A DNA stretch of 42,150 bases from Deltaproteobacteria bacterium (GTDB taxonomy: Bacteria; Myxococcota_A; Polyangia; Nannocystales; Nannocystaceae). Under the pieces are notes generated by a model. The model ran no database searches, was not told the DNA's origin, and saw only the letters and a list, made by a program, of their open reading frames with translations. The translations under genes and the position numbers were made by a program. Shown one piece after another: positions 16,127 to 24,138 of this stretch. Every line of letters starts with the position of its first letter. Positions within the stretch are counted from its first letter, which is position 1. Location: the NCBI GenBank assembly GCA_947492135.1, contig CANLQR010000006.1:1-42150 (forward strand), in the 5' to 3' direction.

Positions 16127-17539
16127 GTGAAGCTCCGACCCCGCACGTTCACCTGCCTGGCCCTCGCCGGCTATCTGTGTGCTCCGCAGCAAGCCGACGC
16201 GCGAGGCGTCTTTGGTCCGCCAGCGCCGCCAGGCACGGCCGCGACGCCGGCCACGGCGCCGCAACCTGCCCCGGCACCGGTATCGGCAACGGAACCGGGC
16301 CCTGCCGTCACGCCCGTCGATCCGCACGAGCCTGCGTCGCCCGTCGATGATGGTGAGCACGAGTCGACGGTGTCGCTGGTCGACGTCTTCGCGCTCCTGA
16401 AGAAGAAGAGCCCACGGTACAAGGTCTACGAGGCCGACGTCGAGGTCGCCAAGGCCGATGTGGTCGCCGCTCGGGTGCTGCCCAACCCGGTGCTCCAACT
16501 CGCGATGCTCTACCTGAACGTCGGGTTCAACCAGAACGGCGTCGCGACCTACTACGCCAACGCAACGCTACCGCTGCTGGTCGCCGGACAGCGACGCATG
16601 CGGGTGAAGACCGCGAACGCCGGCGTCCGCTCGGCCGAGGCCGGGCGCGAGCTGAACTACCACGAGCTTGCGCACGAGGCCCGGTCAGTGTTCGTCGAGA
16701 TGCAGGCCGACCAGGCCCGACTGTCGACCTACGACTCCGCTGTGGCCGATCTCGCTCGCCTGCAGGCGCTCATCGCGGCACGACGAGCCTCTGGGGTCGA
16801 GACCGACTACGACATCCTGCGCATCGACGTCGAGGCCGCCGCATGGAAGGCCCGCCGCGTCGAGGAAGAGGCCGCGGCCCGCGACGCGGCCGGCCGCTTG
16901 GGGGTGATCGTCGGCGTGCCCGACTGGAATCCGCGCGCCGAGGGTGCGCTCGAGACCATCGGTGTTCGTGGCAAGGGCGACACGCTGTGGCGAGAGGTCG
17001 AGCGCACGCAGCCGGCGGTTGTCGCCGCCATGCGCAACGAGGCGTACTCGAGTCAGTTGATCGATCTCGCGAAACGCGAACGCTGGCCGGTGCCTTCGAT
17101 CACGATCGGCACCGTCGCGATTCAGAACTACTACTCCATCTCGACCCAGGCTGGGATCACGGTGCCGCTGCCGGTGTTCGACTGGGGGCAGGGCCTGATG
17201 GCGCGGGCCAAAGCGAACAACCGCCGCGCCCGCCTGGAGAAGGAGGTCGTGGTCGCGACCTCGCACGCCGAGCTCAAGCGGGCGCTGCGGTTGCTCGCGC
17301 ACCACCGCCACGCGCTGGTGTCGTTCGACAGCGAGATTGTCGCGAAGCTACCGGGATTGGCACGCATGGCCGAGGACAGCTTCCGCGCCGGCGAGGCTCA
17401 GCTCATCGACTTGATCGACGCCACCCGCACGAGATTCGAGATCGAGCTGACCCGCATCGACATGCTCGAGCATGTGGTGCAGGCCGAGATCGACGTCCTC
17501 GCCATCACGGGACGCATCGAGAGCAAGGACGGAGGTTGA
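16127..17539 (+). CDS. Outer-membrane efflux factor, TolC/CzcC family
   Basis: 470 residues. GTG start preceded by AAGAGAG. After a signal peptide and an Ala/Pro-rich linker (to about residue 75) the protein shows the duplicated coiled-coil and strand pattern of the family: SPRYKVYEADVEVAKADVVAARVLPNPVL opens the first repeat and a long helix with ARSVFVEMQADQARLS follows. AGITVPLPVFDWGQGLMARAKANN opens the second repeat, with AEDSFRAGEAQLIDLIDATRTRFE near the end. The trimer forms the outer-membrane duct that completes the tripartite pump. The first strand-turn region YLNVGFNQNGVATYYANATLPLLVAGQRR is also typical. It lies 2 bp before the first DUF4097-like gene. Confidence 0.93.
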   Translation: MKLRPRTFTCLALAGYLCAPQQADARGVFGPPAPPGTAATPATAPQPAPAPVSATEPGPAVTPVDPHEPASPVDDGEHESTVSLVDVFALLKKKSPRYKVYEADVEVAKADVVAARVLPNPVLQLAMLYLNVGFNQNGVATYYANATLPLLVAGQRRMRVKTANAGVRSAEAGRELNYHELAHEARSVFVEMQADQARLSTYDSAVADLARLQALIAARRASGVETDYDILRIDVEAAAWKARRVEEEAAARDAAGRLGVIVGVPDWNPRAEGALETIGVRGKGDTLWREVERTQPAVVAAMRNEAYSSQLIDLAKRERWPVPSITIGTVAIQNYYSISTQAGITVPLPVFDWGQGLMARAKANNRRARLEKEVVVATSHAELKRALRLLAHHRHALVSFDSEIVAKLPGLARMAEDSFRAGEAQLIDLIDATRTRFEIELTRIDMLEHVVQAEIDVLAITGRIESKDGG

Positions 17540-17541
17540 GC

Positions 17542-18261
17542 ATGGCCAATCGAATCACCACGTTGTTCGCGCGGGCTGGTCGGCTTCGCGTCGTCGCCTC
17601 CGGCGCTGGTCTGTGGCTGATGATGGGCGCCTACTGCGGCCTCGCGGTCGACTTCACCGAGACGTTCCTCATCACCGACAGCGTGGATCGCATCGAGATC
17701 GACGTCGACGACGGCAACGTCGACGCGGTCGCCTACGACCGCGAAGCGATCCTTCTCAAGCGTCACACGTTTGGGTACGAGCGTATCCTGGGCGTGCCTG
17801 ACTTTACCGTCGAGGATGGAGTCATCCGCTTCGAGGCTCACTGCAAGAAGCAGGGGGTCTGCACCTTCGACCACCTGCTCGAGCTGCCCCTGGGGATCGG
17901 CTTCGACATCACGATGCTCGATGGGCGTATCGACCTCGGGTATATCGACGGCGCGATCGCGGTGGCGCTCGAGACCGGCTACTTCAGGGGTGTTCAGCTC
18001 GGTGCGACCCAGTGCACGTTCACCGCCGAGTCTGCCGACGCCGATCTCGAGTTTGCGGTGGTGCCCGAGTCGGTGACCGTGGAGTTGGACGACGGCGAGG
18101 TGTACCTGACCGTGCCGACCGGCGCCTATCGCTGCGACTTCGACGTGCCCGGCGAGGCCGTGCTCGACGGCACCGAGATCACCTGCGATGACGCCGCGAC
18201 CTCGACGCTTCGCGTGAAGCTCGGCTCCGGCACCCTCACCGTCACGGGGACGGCACCGTGA
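17542..18261 (+). CDS. DUF4097-like beta-helical secreted protein, copy 1
   Basis: 239 residues. An N-terminal hydrophobic segment ends at MGAYCGLAVDFTETFLITD, after which short strands alternate with turns of the DGxV type (DDGNVDAVAYD, DGRIDLGYIDGAIAVALE, DDGEVYLTVPTGAYRC). That spacing resembles DUF4097 adhesin-like repeats that build a right-handed beta-helix. It shares with the next gene an N-terminal Cys after the signal segment and a C-terminal block TGAYRCDFDV...ITCDD with two Cys that could pair. Function unknown. Located two bases after the outer-membrane factor stop and overlapping the next gene by 4 bp, it is surely part of the efflux operon. A periplasmic or surface accessory to metal export is an inference. 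Confidence 0.75.
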   Translation: MANRITTLFARAGRLRVVASGAGLWLMMGAYCGLAVDFTETFLITDSVDRIEIDVDDGNVDAVAYDREAILLKRHTFGYERILGVPDFTVEDGVIRFEAHCKKQGVCTFDHLLELPLGIGFDITMLDGRIDLGYIDGAIAVALETGYFRGVQLGATQCTFTAESADADLEFAVVPESVTVELDDGEVYLTVPTGAYRCDFDVPGEAVLDGTEITCDDAATSTLRVKLGSGTLTVTGTAP

Positions 18262-18977
18262 GTCGGTCGACAGCGAACCTCTGGTACGCGGCGCGCGCGG
18301 TGCCCGTGGCACTGGTGCTCCCGATCCTCGGCGGCGCCGGCATCTGCGGCAACGTCCTGGTCGACATCACCCAGCGCGAGCTGATCTTGGACCCGGTCGC
18401 CGCGGTGGACTTCGCGGTCGACAGCGGTGCGGTCGAGATCTATGCGTTCGATCGCAATGGAATCAGCCTTTTCTACTACATGACCGGATCGCTGCGCGTC
18501 ATCGGTGACGTCGGCTACGCGTTCAACGGCGACACCCTCGAGGTGACCAGCGTGTGCGAGAGCGATGGCTTTTGCAACGTGAACTGGTCGGCGGAGATCA
18601 TGCGCGGCACCGCGGTCGACGTGAATTCAGGCAACGGTGACGTCAAGGTCATCGGCGTCGATGAGGTTCTACGTGCCGAGGTTGCGGGCGGCGGCTTCGA
18701 GGGTGTGGGTCTACGCGCGCCCGAGCTCGAAGTCACGGTCGACGAGGGCGACGTTGAGGTGGAGATGGTCGAGGCGCCGACGCGGGCGACCATTGCGGTG
18801 CACGCCGGAGAAGTCACGCTGACGCTGCCGCAGGGCACCTATCGCTGTGTGCTCGACACCGCCGATGGCAAGATCGAGACGACTGGCGTGACCTGCGACG
18901 AGATGGCGACCGCAGTGATTGAGGTCACCATCGAATCCGCAGGCGACATCAAGCTGCTTCCAGGGGAATCACCATGA
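18258..18977 (+). CDS. DUF4097-like beta-helical secreted protein, copy 2
   Basis: 239 residues, the same length as the preceding gene and clearly its paralogue. The GTG start overlaps the upstream stop (GTGA). A signal segment ends at GGAGICGNVLVDITQRELIL, then come strand-turn repeats (DSGAVEIYAFD, GNGDVKVIGVD, DEGDVEVEMVE, HAGEVTLTLPQGTYRC). The C-terminal pair of Cys (YRCVLD and VTCDE) aligns with copy 1. The copies have diverged strongly elsewhere, so the duplication is old. Role as for copy 1; they may form a heteromer. The ATG of the next gene overlaps this stop (ATGA). Confidence 0.75.
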   Translation: MSRSTANLWYAARAVPVALVLPILGGAGICGNVLVDITQRELILDPVAAVDFAVDSGAVEIYAFDRNGISLFYYMTGSLRVIGDVGYAFNGDTLEVTSVCESDGFCNVNWSAEIMRGTAVDVNSGNGDVKVIGVDEVLRAEVAGGGFEGVGLRAPELEVTVDEGDVEVEMVEAPTRATIAVHAGEVTLTLPQGTYRCVLDTADGKIETTGVTCDEMATAVIEVTIESAGDIKLLPGESP

Positions 18978-20410
18978 AACACGACACTGTGTGGGGTCGC
19001 GGCTGGGCGCGACCGTTGATGCTGCTCGCGACACTTGGCGCCGGCGCACGCTCGGCTAGCGCGCAGGCCGGTGATCCGTCGGGCGTGGCCCTGGGGTCCC
19101 ACGGCGAGACCGTCGGGGTGGGCATAGGCCGCGACGGCGAGACCGTCGTCGCCATGGTTCGCGACGGACGCGGCGAGCTGGTGCGGCTCGACGACACCGA
19201 CGACCTCGTCGCAAGCGTCGCCTTCGAGGTGGCGATCGAGGATCTGGTGGTCGATCCGGCGATCTCGAGGTCCACCGTGCTGCTCGCCGACGAGGTGGTC
19301 GTTCTCGATGCCGCGCTCGCGATCGAGTGGCGGGCTCCGCTGGGCGGGGACTGGGCCATCGGACATCTCGCCGTGGGCGAGCACGGCACGGTCGCGGTCG
19401 TCACGGACACGACGCTGCGCACGTTCACCGCCACCGGACAGGCGATCGGCCGCGTCGAGCTCGACTTCGATGCGACCGCAGGCGTCGCGGTGTTCGACGC
19501 CCAGGATCTCGTCGTGGTCGGTGGAACCCGGCACGGCCGCGCGTGCGGGGTCGCGATCGAGGACGCAGCGTTGGTCGCCTTCGACGCTTCGGGTACCGCC
19601 CAGTGGGACGCGTACGCTGGGGCCGTGCAACAACGCGGCTGTGAAGCTGCGCTGGCCGACACTCGCCTGGTCGACGTGTCGCGAGGCGACGATGGGGAGC
19701 TCTACGTGCTCGGCGAGGCGCAGGGTGCCGCGGACGGTCGACTGTTCGACGCCCGCGGGCTCGCGCAAACCCGCGTCGAGCTCGACACCTGGACGGCGGC
19801 CCCCACGGTTGCGACTGCGCGCGTTGCTTACTACGCCCGCTTTGCCACGACCGGCGTGCCGGTGGTCGGCCAGTACTTCGGATTTGCCCAGGAGTTCTCG
19901 ACGGTGCGTGCCGACCGGATCGCCGCGGACGTCGCAGGCAATGTGTACTTCACCGGAGCGACGACCCACACGCCCCTGGGTGACGATGCGAGCGAAGAGG
20001 TCGGAGGCGCGATTGGCTTCTATCAGGGGATCTCGGCGGACTTCCGGGCCCGCCGGATCTGGCAGGACCTCGAGGTCGACGATCTTGCGGGCGCACCGAT
20101 TCGTTTCGCAGTCGCTGCCGACCGTGCGATCGCGATCGCCCCCGCGGTGCTCGGGGCCGACGCCGCCGATGGCGTAGCCAAGGGTCCTTCGATCCTCGTG
20201 CTGCCGACCGAGCCCGACGCCGGCAAGCCTGGTCGTCGGCCCGATCGCGACGATGTCGGCACGTTCGGCTACGAGAGCGGCATATCGGGGGCTGATCCCT
20301 CCTGCTATTGCGATGCGCAGCGCAGCACCCCGCCCGCCACGTGGCTGGCGGGGCTCGTGTTCGCCGGGTTCGCAGGCCGACGCCGGCGCCGATCCAATCG
20401 CGTCGGGTGA
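18974..20410 (+). CDS. Beta-propeller-like surface protein with MYXO-CTERM-like tail
   Basis: 478 residues. Signal peptide (to about residue 31, ARSASAQA), then repeated strand blocks with VALGSHGETVGVGIGRDGETVVAMV, AALADTRLVDVSRGDDGELYVLG and ADRIAADVAGNVYFTGAT. The recurring (A/V)D..G..Y(F/V).G pattern is that of SBBP/PQQ-like beta-propellers. The end has DPSCYC, a spacer, the helix TWLAGLVFAGFAG and an RRRRR cluster, matching the tripartite MYXO-CTERM signal, though five residues trail the Arg cluster. Expected to be anchored at the cell surface. Its translational coupling to the DUF4097-like pair ties it to the efflux operon. Ligand unknown. Confidence 0.75.
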   Translation: MKHDTVWGRGWARPLMLLATLGAGARSASAQAGDPSGVALGSHGETVGVGIGRDGETVVAMVRDGRGELVRLDDTDDLVASVAFEVAIEDLVVDPAISRSTVLLADEVVVLDAALAIEWRAPLGGDWAIGHLAVGEHGTVAVVTDTTLRTFTATGQAIGRVELDFDATAGVAVFDAQDLVVVGGTRHGRACGVAIEDAALVAFDASGTAQWDAYAGAVQQRGCEAALADTRLVDVSRGDDGELYVLGEAQGAADGRLFDARGLAQTRVELDTWTAAPTVATARVAYYARFATTGVPVVGQYFGFAQEFSTVRADRIAADVAGNVYFTGATTHTPLGDDASEEVGGAIGFYQGISADFRARRIWQDLEVDDLAGAPIRFAVAADRAIAIAPAVLGADAADGVAKGPSILVLPTEPDAGKPGRRPDRDDVGTFGYESGISGADPSCYCDAQRSTPPATWLAGLVFAGFAGRRRRRSNRVG

Positions 20411-20413
20411 TCC

Positions 20414-21196
20414 GTGCCGGCTTCGTTCGTCGCGCTAGCGCTGCTGTTCGCTCCTGCACCGCCCACCGTGGCGACCGACGCACCCGACCAGACCAACGGC
20501 ACCTTCACCGTCGCACCCGGTGCGTGGCAGGCCGAGCTCGGACTCGATGCAACCCTGCCTGGCAGCGGCGCCGTCGAACGACAGGTGAGTCTGCACCTCC
20601 CGACCACCTTGCGTGTAGGGCTGAGCCCCCGCGTCGAGCTGCGGCTGTTCGACGGCGAGCCGCTGTGGCGCGTCGATCCCAACGACCGCGTGGGTGGTGA
20701 CACCGCGTTCGGCTTCAAGATCCGCTTCAACGATCTGCACGAAGGCAGCCGTCGACCGTCGTTCGGCATCCAGCCCTATGTGTCGTTCCCGACCCTCCGG
20801 GTCCTGCATGACCTCGAGTCGGCCGCGCTGGGCACGGTGCTGCTGTGGACGCAACCGGTGACCCGGTGGCTCGTGTTCGATGCCAACCTCGGACTCGAAC
20901 TCGGTATCGACCGCGGCGCCATGCCGCTGTGGACCTTCGCCGCGATCTCGGCCCAGATCACCGCGTCACAGCGATGGATCCCCTACGCGGAGCTGTACAC
21001 CGACGTGCCCTGGCAGCGCGCAGACACGCTCGAGCTTGGTTGCGACGCGGGCTTGGTGGTCGTGGCGACGCGGCGGTTGGCGTTCGACGTCGCCGGGCGT
21101 GCGACGTTGCTCGCGCCGGGTCCCGACTACGGCATCATCGCCGGGCTCGCGGTGCTGCTCGCGGACGGTCGTCGGTGGCGGCGGCATCGCCGGTGA
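20414..21196 (+). CDS. Predicted outer-membrane beta-barrel protein
   Basis: 260 residues from a GTG start, three bases after the preceding stop. The signal peptide (PASFVALALLFAPAPPTVATDA) is followed by alternating amphipathic strands: PGAWQAELGLDATLPG, LPTTLRVGLSPRVELRLF, SFGIQPYVSFPTLRVL, LVFDANLGLELGI, ATRRLAFDVAGRATLLAPG. The arrangement resembles the MetA-pathway/phenol-degradation transporter-like barrel family (Pfam Phenol_MetA_deg), often called transporter in genomes. It is the last gene of the efflux operon and may be a channel or a structural partner of the surface protein. The C-terminus ends in an Arg-rich RRWRRHRR, unusual for a barrel, so the last strand may already be complete before it. 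Confidence 0.72.
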   Translation: MPASFVALALLFAPAPPTVATDAPDQTNGTFTVAPGAWQAELGLDATLPGSGAVERQVSLHLPTTLRVGLSPRVELRLFDGEPLWRVDPNDRVGGDTAFGFKIRFNDLHEGSRRPSFGIQPYVSFPTLRVLHDLESAALGTVLLWTQPVTRWLVFDANLGLELGIDRGAMPLWTFAAISAQITASQRWIPYAELYTDVPWQRADTLELGCDAGLVVVATRRLAFDVAGRATLLAPGPDYGIIAGLAVLLADGRRWRRHRR

Positions 21197-21396
21197 TCTC
21201 GTCGGCGGGAGCGCCAAGGCGGCCGCCTGCTCGTCAGGCCAGTCCGCGGGCACGACGTACAGCGCGCGAACCTGCGGGTCGGCGCTGTCATCGGCGAGAT
21301 CGGCCGCGCTGTCCCACGATCGTCCCACACCCACGAGGCTAGCCGATCACGGTGCGGCCCGGAGTCGCCGGGCCGCCGTTCCATCAGCAGTCGTCC
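21197..21396 (-). other. Gap between convergent genes with a protein-like minus-strand stretch
   Basis: Between the barrel gene and the convergent lipoprotein gene, the minus strand from about 21334 down to 21200 reads DDSADPQVRALYVVPADWPDEQ and then passes into antisense of the barrel gene. It starts from GTG and is preceded closely by a stop. This could be the 5' remnant of a lost gene. No clear terminator hairpin was found. Confidence 0.3.
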
Positions 21397-22755
21397 TCAC
21401 TGCCCGTTGTCGTGGCAGCCCCAGATCTCCATGCGCAGCTGCCAGCCCCAGTCGGAGCAGACCAGGCACGTGTCGTACTCGCCACGCTCGACGATCCAGT
21501 AGGCACCCTGGGTCAGCGCGAGGTGCTGATCCTCGGGGATGATCTGCTGAGCGTTGAACAGCTGGTCGTCCCCATCGAGCGCGAGGACCGACGGCAACAG
21601 ATTGCTGATCACACCGACGGCATCGAAGACCCAGCCGGAGTCGCCCGCGACGCCGCCGGCCATCTCTGCCGCATCGCCGATGGCCTCGATCAAACCGTTG
21701 TAGATGGTCAGGTCGTCGGACTCGATGCAGTTGTACGTCAGCGCCAGGTTGCCCTTGGGTGCCGCGAGATCCATTTGACCCCACACGATGCCTTCACCGA
21801 GCGCGAACTCGTGGTTGGCACCCTGGTCGAGCGCGGGCGTCACAGGCGTGAGTCGCAGCTCGGAGGTCTCGGTCCCCTCGGAGGTGATCAAGCAGTAGAT
21901 CGCGTCGTCGGTGGTGTCGTCGTAGTCCTCGACGACGGTCACCTGGGCGACGCGCACCCGCAGTCGGGGGTTTTCGCAGGGTTGCTCGAGTCCACCGTGC
22001 TGCACTGCACCCTGGTCGGCCAGGGCTGCGGGACTGCGTCGGGGCTCGGGGAACGCCTGGCGATAGGTCCTCGCATCACCGAGCCCAGCCTGCGCGAGCT
22101 GGCGTCGCAATGCGGCGGTCGGCGCCGGGTTTGCAGCGAACGCTGCGCGCACCTGGGCGACGAACGGGTCTTCGCCCTCGACCGGCTCGGCCAACGCCGC
22201 CACCAACACCCGCATGCCGGGCCGCGCCTCCTGCACCTGGGCGACGATCGTGGCGAAAGCCTCCTCGGGGCTCACGTTCATCATCACAATGTCGTCGAGC
22301 GCGTCGGCGTGCGTGTCGATCACCGGGGGGATCTGCGCGCCCTCGCAAGACGGCGCCGAGGTGCAGGGCACGCACTCGCCACAGTCTTCGGGGCAGGTGT
22401 TGCAGGTCTCGTCGTCGGCGCAGGTCAGGTCGCCGCAAGGATCGGGCTCGCCGGTGGTGGGCTCGCCGGTGGTCTCGGCGGAGCCGGTGGAATCCGCGGA
22501 ATCGGAGACGCCGATGCACTCACACTCGCTGAGCGCGAGGCCATCGGGCTCACACACCTGCAGGCCGTCGCCGCCGCCGGGGCATTCACACGGGCTCTGC
22601 ACGCCCGGCAGACACATCATCGGTGGCTCGCCGGTCTCTTCGGCAGGCCCGGTGGTCGTGATGTCGAACGACGTCATGGCGGGGTCGTCCTCACCCCCGG
22701 CACAGGCGGTCACAAAGGCGAATCCAACGAGTAATGAGAGGCGATGGGAGTGCAT
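21397..22755 (-). CDS. Cys-rich lipoprotein of unknown function
   Basis: 452 residues. A short signal peptide ends in a good lipobox (FVTAC), then Thr/Glu/Pro-rich linkers and Cys clusters (MCLPGVQSPCECPGGGDG, PCGDLTCADDETCNTCPEDCGEC). The larger C-terminal part has mixed alpha/beta character without a motif I recognise (VIDTHADALDDIVMMNVSPEE; AQVTVVEDYDDTTDDAIYCLI), ending CLVCSDWGWQLRMEIWGCH. AGGAAAA stands a few bases before the ATG at 22755. The upstream open frame is rejected because it lacks a signal peptide. It is divergent from the quinone oxidoreductase gene, sharing a 234-bp region with a palindromic cluster. Confidence 0.8.
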   Translation of the reverse strand: MHSHRLSLLVGFAFVTACAGGEDDPAMTSFDITTTGPAEETGEPPMMCLPGVQSPCECPGGGDGLQVCEPDGLALSECECIGVSDSADSTGSAETTGEPTTGEPDPCGDLTCADDETCNTCPEDCGECVPCTSAPSCEGAQIPPVIDTHADALDDIVMMNVSPEEAFATIVAQVQEARPGMRVLVAALAEPVEGEDPFVAQVRAAFAANPAPTAALRRQLAQAGLGDARTYRQAFPEPRRSPAALADQGAVQHGGLEQPCENPRLRVRVAQVTVVEDYDDTTDDAIYCLITSEGTETSELRLTPVTPALDQGANHEFALGEGIVWGQMDLAAPKGNLALTYNCIESDDLTIYNGLIEAIGDAAEMAGGVAGDSGWVFDAVGVISNLLPSVLALDGDDQLFNAQQIIPEDQHLALTQGAYWIVERGEYDTCLVCSDWGWQLRMEIWGCHDNGQ

Positions 22756-22820
22756 TGGAACTTTTCCTGGGCTTGGGCGGACTTCACCCGAACAAAGCGC
22801 GATGCGGGGGACCACGCGGG

Positions 22821-22843
22821 CTGACTTCAGTCAGTGACGTCAG
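22821..22843. promoter_or_regulatory. Overlapping palindromes between divergent genes
   Basis: CTGAC-TTCA-GTCAG (22821-22834) is followed at once by the perfect palindrome TGACGTCA within CAGTGACGTCAG (to 22843). The shared TGAC/GTCA half-sites suggest a dimeric regulator bound at two sites. It could control the lipoprotein gene, the oxidoreductase gene or both. Confidence 0.35.
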
Positions 22844-22989
22844 AGCGCGGCCGGTTCAGCGGACCGCGACACTATAGCGTGCGCTAGCGGCAAGTGGGCA
22901 TTCCGTGTTCCCCGGGTGCGCCAGCGGCGCGTCGGTGTTCAACGCGCCGAGCGCGGAATGCAGCAAGAATCGGGGTAAGACACCTCGGC

Positions 22990-23961
22990 ATGCGCGCGAT
23001 CCGATGCCACGAGCTCACCGGCCCCGCGGGGCTTCGCGTCGACGAGATCGACGATCCAACCGCGGGCCCCGGCCAGGTCATCATCGACGTGCGCGCCGCG
23101 GGTGTGAACTTCCCGGACGTGCTCATCACTAGCGGCAAGTACCAGTTCAAACCCGCGCTGCCGTTCATTCCCGGCGGTGAGGTCGCTGGGGTCGTGCGCG
23201 AGGTGGGCGAAGGGGTCACTGGCATTGCTGTCGGTGATCGCGTGGCCTCGACGATGCTGTTCGGTGGATTCGCCGAGCGGGTGAGCTGCCCGGCCGCCGC
23301 GGTGTTTCCCCTGCCCGATGAGATCGCCTTCGACGTCGGCGCCGCGATTCTGGTCGCCTACGCGACGACGTTGCACGCCTTGGTCGACCGTGCACGACTG
23401 CGCGAGGGCGAGACCCTGTTGGTCCTCGGTGCCGCCGGCGGCGTTGGGCTCGCTGCCATCGAGCTCGGCAAGTGTTTGGGCGCCCGCGTGATCGCGGCCG
23501 CGTCGAGCGAGGCCAAGCTCGAGCGTTGTCGCTCGCGCGGTGCCGATGACACCATCGACTACAGCCGCGAAGACCTGCGCGGGCGGGCCAAGGTGCTCGC
23601 GCCGGCCGGCTTCGACGTCGTCTACGATCCGGTTGGCGGCGACCATACCGAGGCTGCGATCCGGTCGCTCGGCTGGGAGGGCCGGTTGCTCGTCGTCGGT
23701 TTCGCCAGTGGCACAATCCCGAAGATCCCGACCAATCTCCTGTTGCTCAAGAACTGCCAGGTGATGGGGGTGTTCTGGGGCGCATTCGCGATGCGCGAGC
23801 CGGCCCGCAACCGCGAGCACATCGAACGACTCCTCCAGTGGATCGTCGAGGGCCGCGTGCGTCCGCACATCGATGCCGCGTTGCCGCTCGAGCGCGCCGG
23901 CGAAGCGCTCGAACGACTCGCGCGCCGCGAGGTTCGCGGCAAGCTGGTCCTGGTGCCGTGA
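22990..23961 (+). CDS. NADPH:quinone oxidoreductase-type MDR enzyme
   Basis: 323 residues, standard for zinc-free quinone oxidoreductases. Landmarks are PGQVIIDVRAAGVNFPDVL (about 31-49), FIPGGEVAGVVREVGEGV, the nucleotide-binding LLVLGAAGGVGLAAIELGK (about 142-160), GADDTIDYS, and the C-terminal LPLERAGEALERLARREVRGKLVL. The structural-zinc Cys cluster of alcohol dehydrogenases is absent, as expected. The family uses NADPH to reduce quinones or enones; the substrate is not predictable. The ATG at 22990 starts MRAIRCHELTGPAG, matching the family N-terminus. It appears monocistronic. Confidence 0.93.
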   Translation: MRAIRCHELTGPAGLRVDEIDDPTAGPGQVIIDVRAAGVNFPDVLITSGKYQFKPALPFIPGGEVAGVVREVGEGVTGIAVGDRVASTMLFGGFAERVSCPAAAVFPLPDEIAFDVGAAILVAYATTLHALVDRARLREGETLLVLGAAGGVGLAAIELGKCLGARVIAAASSEAKLERCRSRGADDTIDYSREDLRGRAKVLAPAGFDVVYDPVGGDHTEAAIRSLGWEGRLLVVGFASGTIPKIPTNLLLLKNCQVMGVFWGAFAMREPARNREHIERLLQWIVEGRVRPHIDAALPLERAGEALERLARREVRGKLVLVP

Positions 23962-24053
23962 GGCATGACATCGGTGCCCGGCGCCATGGCGTCGGCGTCG
24001 CAGCCGAGGCGTTGGTCACCCACGCCACGCAGGAGATCAGGGCGGCTCGGACT

Positions 24054-24069
24054 TGGCGACTGACTTGCA
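24054..24069 (+). promoter_or_regulatory. Sigma54-type (-24/-12) promoter candidate
   Basis: TGGC at 24054-24057 and TTGCA at 24065-24069 stand at the exact GG-N10-GC spacing required by RpoN. The predicted start site near 24080 is about 60 bp before the lipoprotein gene at 24139. An enhancer-binding regulator would be needed; none is encoded in the window. Confidence 0.5.
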
Positions 24070-24138
24070 CTGGGGTGTGATCCTGGGTTGGTTGGGTTTG
24101 GGACGAGCGTCCCGGTGGGTTCGAAAAGCAGGTGGAAA

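Noticed and set aside
21352-22734. Plus-strand open frame of 460 codons opposite the Cys-rich lipoprotein
   Set aside because: The minus-strand frame has signal peptide, lipobox and ribosome-binding site; the plus frame has none.
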